Below the pieces are notes generated by a model. That model was given only the letters and a program-made list of their open reading frames with translations, was not told the origin of the DNA and ran no database searches. Shown here in pieces: positions 29,340 through 38,350 of a DNA stretch of 38,350 nt. Positions within the stretch are counted from its first letter, which is position 1. Every line of letters begins with the position of its first letter. The DNA is from Lachnoclostridium sp. An138 (GTDB lineage: Bacteria; Bacillota; Clostridia; Lachnospirales; Lachnospiraceae). Both the position numbers and the translations under genes were made by a program. The stretch spans positions 1-38,350 of the forward strand of contig NZ_NFLF01000026.1 in NCBI RefSeq assembly GCF_002160765.1, written 5' to 3'.

Positions 29340-32300
29340 TTATCGCACCTCCTCATGCTGTTTCGGTTTCTTTTCAGCGTTGCGTGGCGGCAACGGGCGC
29401 TTCAAGCTGTCCAGCACCGAGAGCCGTGCGCTCTTGGCGATCACGGACTCCGGTTGAGAGCGGCCCCTGCCGTCAATGTTCAGCAGCGTATCCAGTTCCA
29501 CCAAACGGGCGCTTTTGCTTTTCAGCTCGTCCTCATAGGGGAACGGCTTGCCCACTTCCTCCTTGGCGGCGGCCTGCTGCTGGTACAGATTGTCCAGTTG
29601 GGCCTTGGTCGCATCCAATCGCTGGGACATCTGTGCAAGTGCATTGTCGATACGGGTCAGGTTGCCGCGTGGGTCTATACCGAGGGTTGCCCGGTGGGTC
29701 ATCTGGCCTTTCAGCAGGAGTGTATATTCCTGTTTCCAGGCCGAAAACTCCACGGACATAGTGAAGCCCCGGTAGCTGCCGATCTGCACAGGCTCGGAGC
29801 CTTTGACCTCCTTGCAGGCGTCCAGCAGGGCTGCACCGGCGTTTTCCTTGTCCGTCAGGGTATCGCCCCGGATTTCCATACCGGCAAAGCCGTCCTCCGG
29901 GTGAGGGTGGGCGGCCAGGGTTTCCAGGTCTGCTTCAAAGCCCTGGATGAAGCCTTTGTGCTTTTCGATTTCCTCCGGGAAGTATTTCAGCAGCTGGTCC
30001 TCCAGACGGTACTGCTTGCTCTGGTGGTCGGCTTTCATCAGCTTCAGCTTGGAGACCTCCACATCCAGGTCCATGCGCTCCTTGATACGGGGGTCTCCGG
30101 CGCACAGGGCCTTGATCTCGGCAAAGGACAGCGCCGTTTCGTCTACATCGTCGCAGCTTCTCACCGGCGATTTGGAAGTCATAATCTGGCTGATGAATTT
30201 CTGCTTGTTCTCGACGGTTTGCCACAGGTAGGCATCGAAAGTTCCCTCGGTAACATAGCGGTACACATGGACCAGGGGATTTTGGTTGCCCTGGCGCTCA
30301 ATACGGCCCTTGCGCTGGGCAAGGTCTCCCGGCCGCCACGGGCAGTCCAGGTCATGGAGCGCCACAAGCCGATCCTGCACATTGGTGCCAGCGCCCATTT
30401 TGGCGGTGCTGCCCAGCAAGACACGCACCTGGCCGGTGCGGACCTTGGCGAACAACTCTTTTTTTCTGACTTCTGTGTTGGCTTCATGGATGAACGCGAT
30501 CTGATCGGCTGGCATCCCCTGGGCGATGAGCTTTTGCCGGATGTCCTCATAGACGGTAAAGACCGGCTCCGGCTCGTCCAGCGGCACAGCCTGCTCCAGC
30601 GCATGGAGCGTGGGGTTGTCCAGCGCCTTGGCCGCCTTTTTCGCAGGGGCCGCCTGGGGCGTGGAAATGTCGCAGAACACCAGCTGGGTCAGCTTGTCGG
30701 CCTCGCCGTCCCGCCAAATCTGCATGATGTTTGCGACACATTGGTTGACCTTGGTGCCGGGTTCATCCGGCAGCAGCTGGTTGATGATACGCTGGTCCAG
30801 ACCCAACTTGCGGCCATCGCCGGTGATCTTGAGCATATTGTCCTCCGATGGGTCAACGCTGCCGCTGTGTACCTTGGAGGCGCGCTCGGAGAGAACCTGC
30901 ACCATCTCTTTTTGGTGTTCAGTAGGCTGGGCCACGATGTTGTGGTATTCCACCTCCGGCGTGGGCAGATGGAGCTGATCGGCGGTTTTGATGTCCGCCA
31001 CCTCTTTGAACAGGTTCATCAGCTCCGGGAGATTGAAAAACTTGGAGAAGCGGGTGCGCGCCCGGTAGCCGGTGCCTTCCGGTGCCAGTTCCAGCGCCGT
31101 CGTCGTTTCACCAAAGCGCGACGCCCAGCAGTCAAAGTGGGTCATGCTCAGTTCCTGCAAGCGGTCATACTGGAGATACCGCTGCATGGTGTAAAGCTCG
31201 GTCATGGAGTTGCTGACCGGGGTGCCGGTGGCAAAGATAACCCCCCGGCTGCCGGTGATCTCGTCCATGTAGCGGCACTTGGCAAACATATCGCTGGACT
31301 TTTGGGCGTCGCTGGTGGAGAGGCCCGCCACATTCCGCATCTTGGTGTATAAAAACAGGTTCTTGTAATTGTGCGCTTCATCGACGAACAGGCGGTCCAC
31401 ACCCAGCTGCTCGAAAGTCACCACATCATCCTTGCGGCCCTCGGCCTGGAGCTTTTCCAGCCGCGCCTCCAGGGATTTGCGGGTCCGTTCCAGCTGCTTG
31501 ACCGTGAAACGCTCGCCGCCGCTGGCCTGTACCTCGGCAATCCCCTCGGTAATCTCGTCGATCTGCTCGTAGAGGAGCCGTTCCTGGCGCTCCCGGCTGA
31601 TGGGGATACGCTCAAACTGCGAGTGGCCGATGATAACGGCGTCGTAGTCGCCGGTGGCGATCCGGGCGCAAAACTTCTTTCGGTTATGGGTCTCAAAGTC
31701 CTTTTTGGTCGTGACCAGGATTTTGGCGGAGGGATAGAGCCGCAGAAACTCCGAAGCCCACTGCTCCGTCAGGTGGTTCGGCACCACAAAGAGGGATTTC
31801 TGGCACAGCCCCAGGCGCTTGGATTCCATCGCGGCGGCCACCATCTCAAAAGTCTTGCCCGCACCGACCTCGTGTGCCAACAGCGTATTGCCGCCGTACA
31901 GCACATGAGCGATAGCACCCAGCTGGTGATCCCGCAGGGTGATAGCTGGGTTCATACCGCCGAAGGTGATGTGGGACCCGTCGTATTCGCGGGGCCGGGT
32001 GGAGTTCATTTCCTCGTTGTACTGGCGCACCAGGGTCTGGCGGCGCTCCGGGTCCCGCCAAATCCAATCGCGGAAAGCGTCCCGGATGGCCTGCTGCTTT
32101 TGGGCGGACAGGGTGGTCTCCTTGGCGTTCAGCACCCGGCGCTCCCTGCCGTCTGCGTCCTCCACGGTGTCGTAAATGCGGACATCCCGCAGGTTTAAGG
32201 AATCCTCCAAAATCTTGTAGGCGTTGGCACGGCTGGTTCCGTAGGTGGTGTAGGCCGCCACATCTTTTTCGGATACAGAATTTTTGCCTGTGACCTGCCA

Positions 32301-35300
32301 TTCGGCGGTGTAAGAGGCGTAATTGACCTGAATGGCGCGCTGGAGGTAGTACGGGGTGTTGAAGGTCTCATACATGAACTGCTGGATATACTCTTTGTCG
32401 ATCCAGGTAGCGCCCAGGCGCACCTCGATCTCCGAAGCGTCCAGGTCTTTGGGCTGCGCCTTTTCCAGCGCCTCCACATTGGGACGGAAAATCTCGCTGA
32501 CCTCCAGCGCCCGCTGTGCCTGCCGCAGCTTTCGCCGCACATTGCCGGACAGGTATTCGTCGGCGGTCACATAGGCAGGCCGTTCTCCCTCCGGCACCGG
32601 CCCAGGCAGACGGAAGATCACGCCTTGCAGCTCGGCAGCCAGCTCGTCGCTGGTCTTGCCGGTGAGCTGTTCCATGTACTCCATATCCACACGGGCCTTT
32701 TCCGCGATGGATACGGCCAGAGCTTCGCTGGCGGTATCCACGGAAGTCACCGCCTCATGGGGCTTGATGGTCCGCTTGGTGAACATATCCGCCTTACGCT
32801 CCAGCCTGCCGTCCTCGTCCACGATCTCCAGCGCACAGAGCAGATAATAGCTGGAATCGTCGGCAAAGGCCAGCCGGTTCGCCCGGTCATTGATAAGGCC
32901 GTACTTAGCGGAAAAATCGTCATAGAGCCGGTTCAGCTCCGCTTGTTTTTCCCGGATGTGGCTGTCCAGCGTGGCGGCGTCCATTTGCAGGTCGATCAGT
33001 TCCTGGACGCAATCCCGCAGCCTCACCATGCCCTTGACACGGGCCTCGGCGGTGGCATTGAGATCAGGGCGCACCATGCGGCTGTTCTCCCGGAAATACA
33101 CAGCGCCGTCCACCACGGTGTAGGAGTAGTTCTTCACATTGGGGTCGGCGGGGATGGAGGTGTCGATGGCTTCGCCTTCGCCCAGCTCCGGCAGCTCAGC
33201 CTCCTGGTAGGTGCCGCGAATGTACTTCACGGCATCATGCAGCTGATCGGCAAGCTCCAGCCCCTCGATGGGATTCACGGTGTAGTCCATGCCATGGGCG
33301 GTGCTTTCCGGTTCCTGTCGGCCCAGCACCATTTCCGGGTGGTCGATAAAATAGCGGTTGATGGAAAAGCCGTCCTCGGTCTGTCCGGTCTGCGTCCACT
33401 CCGGTGAAATGTCCAGCGGACGATCCCGCTTTTGCAGGAAAACGATGTCCGAAACGACCTCGGCACCTGCGTTCTTTTTGAAAGCGTCATTGGGCAGACG
33501 GATGGCCCCCAGCAGCTCGGCGCGCTGGGCCAGATACCGGCGCACAGTGGAATCCTTGGCATCCATCGTGTAGCGGGAAGTCACAAAGGCCACCACGCCA
33601 CCGGGACGCACCTGATCCAACGCCTTGGCAAAAAAGTAGTTGTGAATGCTGAAATTCAGCTTGTCATAGGCTTTGTCCCGGACCTGATACTGGCCGAAAG
33701 GCACATTGCCGATGGCGAGATCATAGAAGTCCCGCCTGTCGGTGGTCTCGAAGCCTGCCACGGTGATGTCGGCCTTGGGATAGAGCTGCTGGGCAATACG
33801 CCCGCTGATGGAATCCAGCTCCACGCCGTACAGACGGCTATTTCGCATTTCCTCCGGCAGCATACCGAAGAAGTTGCCCACACCGCAGGACGGCTCCAGG
33901 ATGTTGCCGGTCTCAAACCCCATGCGGCCCACGGCCTCATAGATGGCCCGGATCACCGTGGGGCTGGTGTAGTGGGCGTTGAGGGTAGACCCTCTGGCGG
34001 CAGCGTATTCCTCCGGGGTCAGCAGCTCCTTCAGCTGGGCATATTCCTTGCTCCAGCTTTCCTTGTCGGGGTCAAAGGCGTCGGCAAGGCCGCCCCAGCC
34101 CACATACCGGGAGAGGACTTGCTGCTGCTCCGGCGTTGCCTGCCCGGTGGTTTTCTCCAGGTATTTCAGCAGCTTGATTGCCTCGACATTGGCCTGGAAC
34201 TTGGCCTTGGGGCCGCCTTCGCCCAGATGATCGTCCGTGATGTGGAAATTCTCGGCGCTGCGGCGCAGGTTCTCCTTGTACTCCCCATAAGCGGCTTCCT
34301 CGGCAGCCCTGGCATTGGGGAAGGTCTGCCACTCGCCATTGACCTGGATGGAAATGGGATGTTCGTCCAGCACTTCATCCAGGGTCTTTTCCGGTTCGAT
34401 GGCAGGTGCGGGAGGCTCCGGTTCATCGGTCCGCAGGGTCTGAACCACCACATCATAGGGCAGATGGTTCTTGTCGCCCGGATAGACAGCCACCGTCTCG
34501 GCGTGATAAGCCGGGGTTTCGGCAGCCGGTTCCGGGCGTTCCTGTCCAAAGCCGTCCAGCTGACGAGCGTACAGCCCGCGCAGCAAAGGCGCAGCCTCGT
34601 CCCAGCGGAAGAACAGCATGGCCAGCCGCTTTTCATCTGCGTCCAGCACTTCCAGCTCGATACCTTCCGGCATCGTGCGGTAGTCGGCGGTGTCGCCAGT
34701 CTCCAGCTCCATTGTTTCCACAATGTTGGGATAGGCCCGGCTCAGCCACAGGGCAATCTCCCGGTTGCTCTTGCCGCTGTGCAGCAGCTCAGAAAGCTCC
34801 GCCTTATCCGCCTCACCGATCAGGCCATGTGCCAGCACATCCCGCAGGTCCTGGTCTACCGCATCCGGGTTTGCAGGGAGGAACTCGGTATAGAAGTCGT
34901 TGCGGTTATCTGCCCGCAGAAGCTGCTCAAACTGTTCCTGACGCTCGGCCCGGTAGATGGGATAGCTCATGCCGGTGGGCAGCAGCTGCACCGTGTCATC
35001 CCGCAACTCCGTGATCTGGTGGGCGCGGTCATCCAGATAGACAATATCCCCCACATGGTAGGGAGGGACTGTTGGATCATAAGAAGTCCGTTCCCTGACC
35101 GTGCCACGGGCCGCAGCATATTCTTCGTCTGATACAGGAACACGCGCTTTGTCGGAAGAAGGCTGTTCCGGCTGGTCTGCTTGGTCGGTCTCCCTGGATA
35201 TGGCCTCCACATCCCGCATGACCTGCTGAACAAAGGGATCGTTGTCCAGCTTTTCCGGGTCCACCACATGACCATCCACAATGCCGCGCTGGGCCAGGGT

Positions 35301-38177
35301 CTCCCGGATGGCGATGGGGTCCACATCGTCCAGATTGTCCTGTTCGACCTGGGTGTAGAAACGGTCCTCCTTGATGAGCTGGGCGATCCGGCGCTGCACC
35401 TTGGACCAGGGAAGCGCCGTTCCTTCGGGGCTTTCCGGGCGTACTGCAAACGGGGTCTTACCGTCGCTGCCGTCAAACTCATGGGCCAGCCATGCAGCGG
35501 TGTCTTTTTCCCGTGCATGGTCTTTCATGTAGCGGACAACGGCGTGTTTACTCTCGATCCTGCCATTCCAGTCCTGGATAGCCCGGTCAATGTCATTGTC
35601 CGAGAGCGGGCGCAGCAGTTCATGGAGCTTGGGATAGGTTTCGTCTGCCACTTCCCGGTGCAGCCGCTGGCGAAATTCCGGCACATCAGAGAACAGGCGG
35701 ATCAGCTCTATATCGTGGGAATCAAGAATGACGCGGCGCACAGCAGCATTACACTCGATCATAGCGTTTTCATAATCACTGTGACCGCAGGCGTTCCGGT
35801 ATCTGATGTCCTGGGTAACGGCCTCCAGCACAATGGGCTTGTATCGCTCATGCAGCTCCCGGAGGGTGGGAATGGGCTGCTCCGGCACATCCTCCCGCAG
35901 AACATCGGCAGGTTCCGTGTCGGGCGGCTGGGCTTGCAGGAGATCTTCTTCGGCCAGAGCCTTTTCCGCCTGGATTTTGTCGAACTCCTCCTGTTCCTGT
36001 TCGGTGAGATAGCGGCCCTTCTGAATCAAATCGGTGATCCGCTTGGCAACCTTCTCCCATGTGAAATGCACATCCGGGCAGCCGCCTTTTTTGTAGTGCA
36101 GGCCCTTTCCGTCATGATCTTCCCAGCTGCCCCCAGCGCCTGACAGGGCATGGGAGTGGCCCCCAATGCCGTACTCGTGCCGGAGGAAATCCACCTTTTC
36201 TTTATCGGTGTGGGAATTTTGGAAATAGGCAAAAATGCGGCCTTTCCCACCAGAAACACCGCTGCCTCTGGTCATGGCGACATCGATCTCGTCCTCGGTG
36301 ATAAACTGCTTGACCGCAGGTACTTCCGTCATCTGAGAGGTAAAGGCGGTGCGGGGCAGGGACAGATCTTTCAGGTTTCCCCAAATCTCCTTTGGCTTGT
36401 GGTAGTGGAACCGCAGCAAGTCCCGGTCCTGCTGATAGGCCGTCCAGAATGCTGCATATTCTTCTGCAAGGGTCTGGCGGAACTCCGGGCTTTTCAGCTG
36501 CTCGGTAAGCCACGCGGATTCTTCTGGGAAACCTCGCCCTGGATTGTTGGCAAGGCTGGGCAGATACCCGGATTCTCTGGCTTCATCGCTGAAATCGTGA
36601 TACAGATTCCAGAACTTTTCCGCAAGGAGGGAACGTTCATAGCCCTCGGCCTCGGACAGCTCCACATTGGTGGCAAACTGGCCGGTCTGCAAAAGCTGGC
36701 CGATACGCTCGGCGGCGCTCTCCCAGGAAATGACCTGGGCGGACTTGTCATAACGGGCAGACTTTCCGTGAGACAGGTGGATGCCGTCCTCGGCATACCA
36801 TGCGGTAATGCTGCCAATCCCGTTGCCGCCGGTATAGAGGTTTTGCAGATAGGCTGCGATCTCGGCGGTGGACTTCTGCTTTTCAAAAGCTGCCACAATG
36901 CGTTCACGCTGCCGGTCAGTGTTGCCTCCCAGCCGCAGCACATGGTCGATGTCGGTCTGGGCAAAAGAAAAAGCAGAGGATGTTTGCACATTCTCTGCTT
37001 CGTCTATTCTTTGGATTTGTTCCGCTTCGGAGAGTAACAGGTTTAAGGTCAGCTGTTGATAAGCTCCGCCATCAGAATCTCCTCGGCCTGGGCCTTGCAA
37101 GTGTTCATCAGGCCCACCCAGCGCATCGGATCGCGGGCTTTCAGCTCCTCCGTCGCGCCCGCCAACTCCGCCAGCTGGGGCATCATCTGCTCCAGACGGC
37201 TGTTCGCCGTCTCGTCGATCTCGATGAGGTGCGGGTACAGCTTCTCGGTCAGCAGCAGCTGGTTGTAAATCAGGGGCCAGTGTTCCTTCAGATACGCTTT
37301 CCGCATCCTGCCGTACTTGCCCAGGGGCTTCTCCGGCTGTTCGCTCAGGCTCAGGTCGGGAATCAGGTAATCCCCGTTCTGCGTGTAAGTCAGGGTGTTC
37401 TTCATGGTGGTTGCTCCTTTCCGCGAGTTGTTCGCGCTCATAATTCTGGATGGTGACGCCGATCTGCCGCAGCACCTGCTGGTTCACCTGGCTGACCGCT
37501 GCGCCCAACGCCCCAACCGTGGCCGGGGTATTGAAATCGAAAATCGGCATGAAGTCCTCATGCTGGAAATATTGTTCCGTATCCAGCCCGCAGCGGGACA
37601 TCAGGGCATAGGCGATACTGACGGTGGCGGCGGACTTAAATTGGACTTCGATGTTGAGTTCATCGTACTCCTCCAGGAACGAACCGTCAACGATGTAGTG
37701 GAAGTCCTGCTGATGCTCGTCCCAATACTCACTCGCCAGCTTTCCGGCCACATCAATAAGCTGCTGGGCAAGATCGTCACCGGCAACGCCGTAGTTGCGT
37801 TCCAGCATGGCCGATACAGGCCCGATGTGCTGTTCTTCCAGTTGCCACAGCCAGGGGGTGCGGGAATGTTCACGGGTGCCGGTGTCGGAAATATCGAACA
37901 CATAGCGCAGCCGGGGCCTGTCGCCGGAATCGTCCACCAGGGCGATACCCTTGGAGCCACGGCGCACATACCGGCCCATTTTCTCATTCCACAGGTCGTA
38001 CTCGGCGCAGGCGGTGGCGTCCGGGCGCTGGGCGTAAATCATCATCTGTTCATGGAACGGATATTTGTAGAGGCGGGCGGCAGTCGTGAGAAAGGCCGTC
38101 CATTCCTTCCAGCTGCCCACAAGCCGGGTCGATACCTGTTCGGCCATCTGCCGGAAAAATTCAGCTTTGGATGGCAT
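29340..38177 (-). CDS. Giant DNA methylase and SNF2-type helicase of the ICE
   Basis: A 2945-aa multidomain protein. Residues 1-250 resemble the ArdC/LtrC-like N-terminus (HEQMMIYAQRPDATACAEYD). Residues 258-377 are a Gly/Pro/Arg-rich linker that overlaps tnpV. Three similar units at about 430-500, 660-725 and 890-945 each have an HxY/F-type helix followed by a WxKVxxRIxxLI motif. An adenine methylase lies at about 1400-1530 (LEPSCGVGNFFG, NVPFG). The SNF2-like helicase covers about 2080-2640: Walker A HEVGAGKT, DEAH in VDEAHNYKN, TGTPVSNSM and QRKGRIERQG. The ATG at 38175-38177 has AAGGAGG ten bases upstream. Such proteins are thought to protect or process transferred DNA; the DNA target is unknown. 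Confidence 0.9.
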   Translation of the reverse strand: MPSKAEFFRQMAEQVSTRLVGSWKEWTAFLTTAARLYKYPFHEQMMIYAQRPDATACAEYDLWNEKMGRYVRRGSKGIALVDDSGDRPRLRYVFDISDTGTREHSRTPWLWQLEEQHIGPVSAMLERNYGVAGDDLAQQLIDVAGKLASEYWDEHQQDFHYIVDGSFLEEYDELNIEVQFKSAATVSIAYALMSRCGLDTEQYFQHEDFMPIFDFNTPATVGALGAAVSQVNQQVLRQIGVTIQNYEREQLAERSNHHEEHPDLHAERGLPDSRPEPERTAGEAPGQVRQDAESVSEGTLAPDLQPAAADREAVPAPHRDRRDGEQPSGADDAPAGGVGGRDGGAESPRSDALGGPDEHLQGPGRGDSDGGAYQQLTLNLLLSEAEQIQRIDEAENVQTSSAFSFAQTDIDHVLRLGGNTDRQRERIVAAFEKQKSTAEIAAYLQNLYTGGNGIGSITAWYAEDGIHLSHGKSARYDKSAQVISWESAAERIGQLLQTGQFATNVELSEAEGYERSLLAEKFWNLYHDFSDEARESGYLPSLANNPGRGFPEESAWLTEQLKSPEFRQTLAEEYAAFWTAYQQDRDLLRFHYHKPKEIWGNLKDLSLPRTAFTSQMTEVPAVKQFITEDEIDVAMTRGSGVSGGKGRIFAYFQNSHTDKEKVDFLRHEYGIGGHSHALSGAGGSWEDHDGKGLHYKKGGCPDVHFTWEKVAKRITDLIQKGRYLTEQEQEEFDKIQAEKALAEEDLLQAQPPDTEPADVLREDVPEQPIPTLRELHERYKPIVLEAVTQDIRYRNACGHSDYENAMIECNAAVRRVILDSHDIELIRLFSDVPEFRQRLHREVADETYPKLHELLRPLSDNDIDRAIQDWNGRIESKHAVVRYMKDHAREKDTAAWLAHEFDGSDGKTPFAVRPESPEGTALPWSKVQRRIAQLIKEDRFYTQVEQDNLDDVDPIAIRETLAQRGIVDGHVVDPEKLDNDPFVQQVMRDVEAISRETDQADQPEQPSSDKARVPVSDEEYAAARGTVRERTSYDPTVPPYHVGDIVYLDDRAHQITELRDDTVQLLPTGMSYPIYRAERQEQFEQLLRADNRNDFYTEFLPANPDAVDQDLRDVLAHGLIGEADKAELSELLHSGKSNREIALWLSRAYPNIVETMELETGDTADYRTMPEGIELEVLDADEKRLAMLFFRWDEAAPLLRGLYARQLDGFGQERPEPAAETPAYHAETVAVYPGDKNHLPYDVVVQTLRTDEPEPPAPAIEPEKTLDEVLDEHPISIQVNGEWQTFPNARAAEEAAYGEYKENLRRSAENFHITDDHLGEGGPKAKFQANVEAIKLLKYLEKTTGQATPEQQQVLSRYVGWGGLADAFDPDKESWSKEYAQLKELLTPEEYAAARGSTLNAHYTSPTVIRAIYEAVGRMGFETGNILEPSCGVGNFFGMLPEEMRNSRLYGVELDSISGRIAQQLYPKADITVAGFETTDRRDFYDLAIGNVPFGQYQVRDKAYDKLNFSIHNYFFAKALDQVRPGGVVAFVTSRYTMDAKDSTVRRYLAQRAELLGAIRLPNDAFKKNAGAEVVSDIVFLQKRDRPLDISPEWTQTGQTEDGFSINRYFIDHPEMVLGRQEPESTAHGMDYTVNPIEGLELADQLHDAVKYIRGTYQEAELPELGEGEAIDTSIPADPNVKNYSYTVVDGAVYFRENSRMVRPDLNATAEARVKGMVRLRDCVQELIDLQMDAATLDSHIREKQAELNRLYDDFSAKYGLINDRANRLAFADDSSYYLLCALEIVDEDGRLERKADMFTKRTIKPHEAVTSVDTASEALAVSIAEKARVDMEYMEQLTGKTSDELAAELQGVIFRLPGPVPEGERPAYVTADEYLSGNVRRKLRQAQRALEVSEIFRPNVEALEKAQPKDLDASEIEVRLGATWIDKEYIQQFMYETFNTPYYLQRAIQVNYASYTAEWQVTGKNSVSEKDVAAYTTYGTSRANAYKILEDSLNLRDVRIYDTVEDADGRERRVLNAKETTLSAQKQQAIRDAFRDWIWRDPERRQTLVRQYNEEMNSTRPREYDGSHITFGGMNPAITLRDHQLGAIAHVLYGGNTLLAHEVGAGKTFEMVAAAMESKRLGLCQKSLFVVPNHLTEQWASEFLRLYPSAKILVTTKKDFETHNRKKFCARIATGDYDAVIIGHSQFERIPISRERQERLLYEQIDEITEGIAEVQASGGERFTVKQLERTRKSLEARLEKLQAEGRKDDVVTFEQLGVDRLFVDEAHNYKNLFLYTKMRNVAGLSTSDAQKSSDMFAKCRYMDEITGSRGVIFATGTPVSNSMTELYTMQRYLQYDRLQELSMTHFDCWASRFGETTTALELAPEGTGYRARTRFSKFFNLPELMNLFKEVADIKTADQLHLPTPEVEYHNIVAQPTEHQKEMVQVLSERASKVHSGSVDPSEDNMLKITGDGRKLGLDQRIINQLLPDEPGTKVNQCVANIMQIWRDGEADKLTQLVFCDISTPQAAPAKKAAKALDNPTLHALEQAVPLDEPEPVFTVYEDIRQKLIAQGMPADQIAFIHEANTEVRKKELFAKVRTGQVRVLLGSTAKMGAGTNVQDRLVALHDLDCPWRPGDLAQRKGRIERQGNQNPLVHVYRYVTEGTFDAYLWQTVENKQKFISQIMTSKSPVRSCDDVDETALSFAEIKALCAGDPRIKERMDLDVEVSKLKLMKADHQSKQYRLEDQLLKYFPEEIEKHKGFIQGFEADLETLAAHPHPEDGFAGMEIRGDTLTDKENAGAALLDACKEVKGSEPVQIGSYRGFTMSVEFSAWKQEYTLLLKGQMTHRATLGIDPRGNLTRIDNALAQMSQRLDATKAQLDNLYQQQAAAKEEVGKPFPYEDELKSKSARLVELDTLLNIDGRGRSQPESVIAKSARLSVLDSLKRPLPPRNAEKKPKQHEEVR
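37049..37405 (-). CDS. tnpV: TnpV-family protein, nested inside the methylase-helicase gene
   Basis: A 118-aa protein matching TnpV of Tn4451-type elements: KNTLTYTQNGDYLIPDLSLS, GKYGRMRKAYLKEHWPLIYN, YPHLIEID and DPMRWVGLMNT are all clear. AAAGGAGC stands eight bases before the ATG at 37403-37405. It lies wholly within the 8.8-kb methylase-helicase gene, in another frame (+1) of the same strand. In the large protein this part reads as a disordered linker (residues about 258-377). TnpV function is unknown. The good start signal and the family match make it a real gene, which would make the overlap a case of overprinting or in-frame capture. Confidence 0.8.
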   Translation of the reverse strand: MKNTLTYTQNGDYLIPDLSLSEQPEKPLGKYGRMRKAYLKEHWPLIYNQLLLTEKLYPHLIEIDETANSRLEQMMPQLAELAGATEELKARDPMRWVGLMNTCKAQAEEILMAELINS

Positions 38178-38279
38178 GGTTGTTTGTCCTCCTTTCATTT
38201 TTGGGGTAAAAGAAAAGCAGGAAACCATTTCTGAACTGCTCCCCGTCAAGAGGACAGAGAAAAAATATAAAATTTTTCC

Positions 38280-38304
38280 GGCCAGCAGCTAAGCGTTGCT
38301 GGCC
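38280..38304 (-). terminator. Terminator before the methylase-helicase gene
   Basis: GGCCAGCA (38280-38287) pairs with TGCTGGCC (38297-38304), followed on the minus strand by GGAAAAATTTTATATTTTTT. It lies between the upstream gene's stop and the large gene. Confidence 0.75.
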
Positions 38305-38309
38305 ATATT

Positions 38310-38350
38310 TCATGCAGCACAGTACAACTCATATTTCTCCATCGGCGTTA
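38310..38350 (-). CDS. C-terminal end of an unidentified upstream gene
   Basis: Only twelve codons and a TGA are visible: Thr-Pro then MEKYELYCAA. It ends six bases before the terminator stem and is on the same strand as the ICE core. In related elements a small accessory gene precedes the large methylase-helicase gene. Too short to name. Confidence 0.4.
   Translation of the reverse strand, partial: TPMEKYELYCAA

Noticed and set aside
29325-31352. Long plus-strand open frame of 675 codons
   Set aside because: It lies antisense to the methylase-helicase gene and has no family motifs or start signal; long antisense frames are expected opposite a GC-rich gene.
33432-35132. Long plus-strand open frame of 566 codons
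   Set aside because: Antisense shadow of the same large gene, without motifs or ribosome binding site.
1-38350. CRISPR arrays, rRNA or tRNA genes
   Set aside because: No regularly spaced repeat series, and no rRNA or cloverleaf tRNA sequence was recognised on either strand.

Overview
The window reads as part of a stack of mobile elements in a Gram-positive gut Clostridia genome (Lachnospirales or Oscillospirales type). This is inferred from gene families recalled from Tn1549-like conjugative elements, the strong AGGAGG-type ribosome binding sites, the mosaic GC content and the near-universal minus-strand transcription. No host core gene, rRNA or tRNA is visible, so the host assignment is indirect.

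Layout. (1) 1-4350: a mobilisable module. It carries the start of a MobV/Pre relaxase gene (running off the left edge), a shortened RepA_N initiator, a cysteine-rich VLP protein, and a plus-strand pair of an XRE regulator and an aspartate/glutamate-racemase-like enzyme. A 700-bp non-coding stretch follows, full of hairpins, with a recognisable pMV158-type oriT. A truncated XRE gene marks the edge. (2) 4460-10430: a defence and stability cluster mixed with scars. It holds an AbiE type IV toxin-antitoxin pair, an HTH-HipA fusion and a DUF4143 ATPase. Between them lie a broken zinc-ribbon gene, a ParA start fused to the end of a CD1845-like membrane protein, a DUF3791 start fused to a toprim remnant, and a gene with an apparently foreign C-terminus. 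Several ancestral conjugative-element genes appear to have been joined by deletions here. (3) 10840-14720: two tandem Tn916-type tyrosine integrases, one excisionase and a sigma-like activator, the recombination end of an integrative conjugative element (ICE).

(4) 15140-23990: cargo. One operon is a GntR/YtrA regulator, an ABC-2 transporter, a 40-aa membrane peptide and a frameshifted cysteine-rich KTR gene. The other group is a two-component system, two small membrane proteins and an ABC ATPase with an 805-aa FtsX permease. Four promoters in this second group share an identical 19-bp element containing two ACATTTC-like half-sites 11 bp apart, with a -10 box always 17 nt from the same hexamer. 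I interpret it as a regulon controlled by the local OmpR-type response regulator. A plus-strand XRE repressor closes the section.

(5) 24128-38350: the ICE transfer core, read leftward: the end of an unidentified gene, a 2945-aa methylase-helicase, DUF3849, MobC, a small acidic protein, CD1845, a YhcG/DUF1016 nuclease, a frameshifted conserved protein and a MobP-type relaxase. A complete tnpV gene with its own ribosome binding site lies inside the methylase-helicase gene in another frame. The type IV secretion genes would be expected beyond the right edge.

Most interesting points: the overlapping tnpV, the four-promoter regulon, the oriT next to a plus-strand hairpin that looks like structured RNA, and the chimeric genes that record past deletions. 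Family names rest on recognition of the protein sequences, without database searches.
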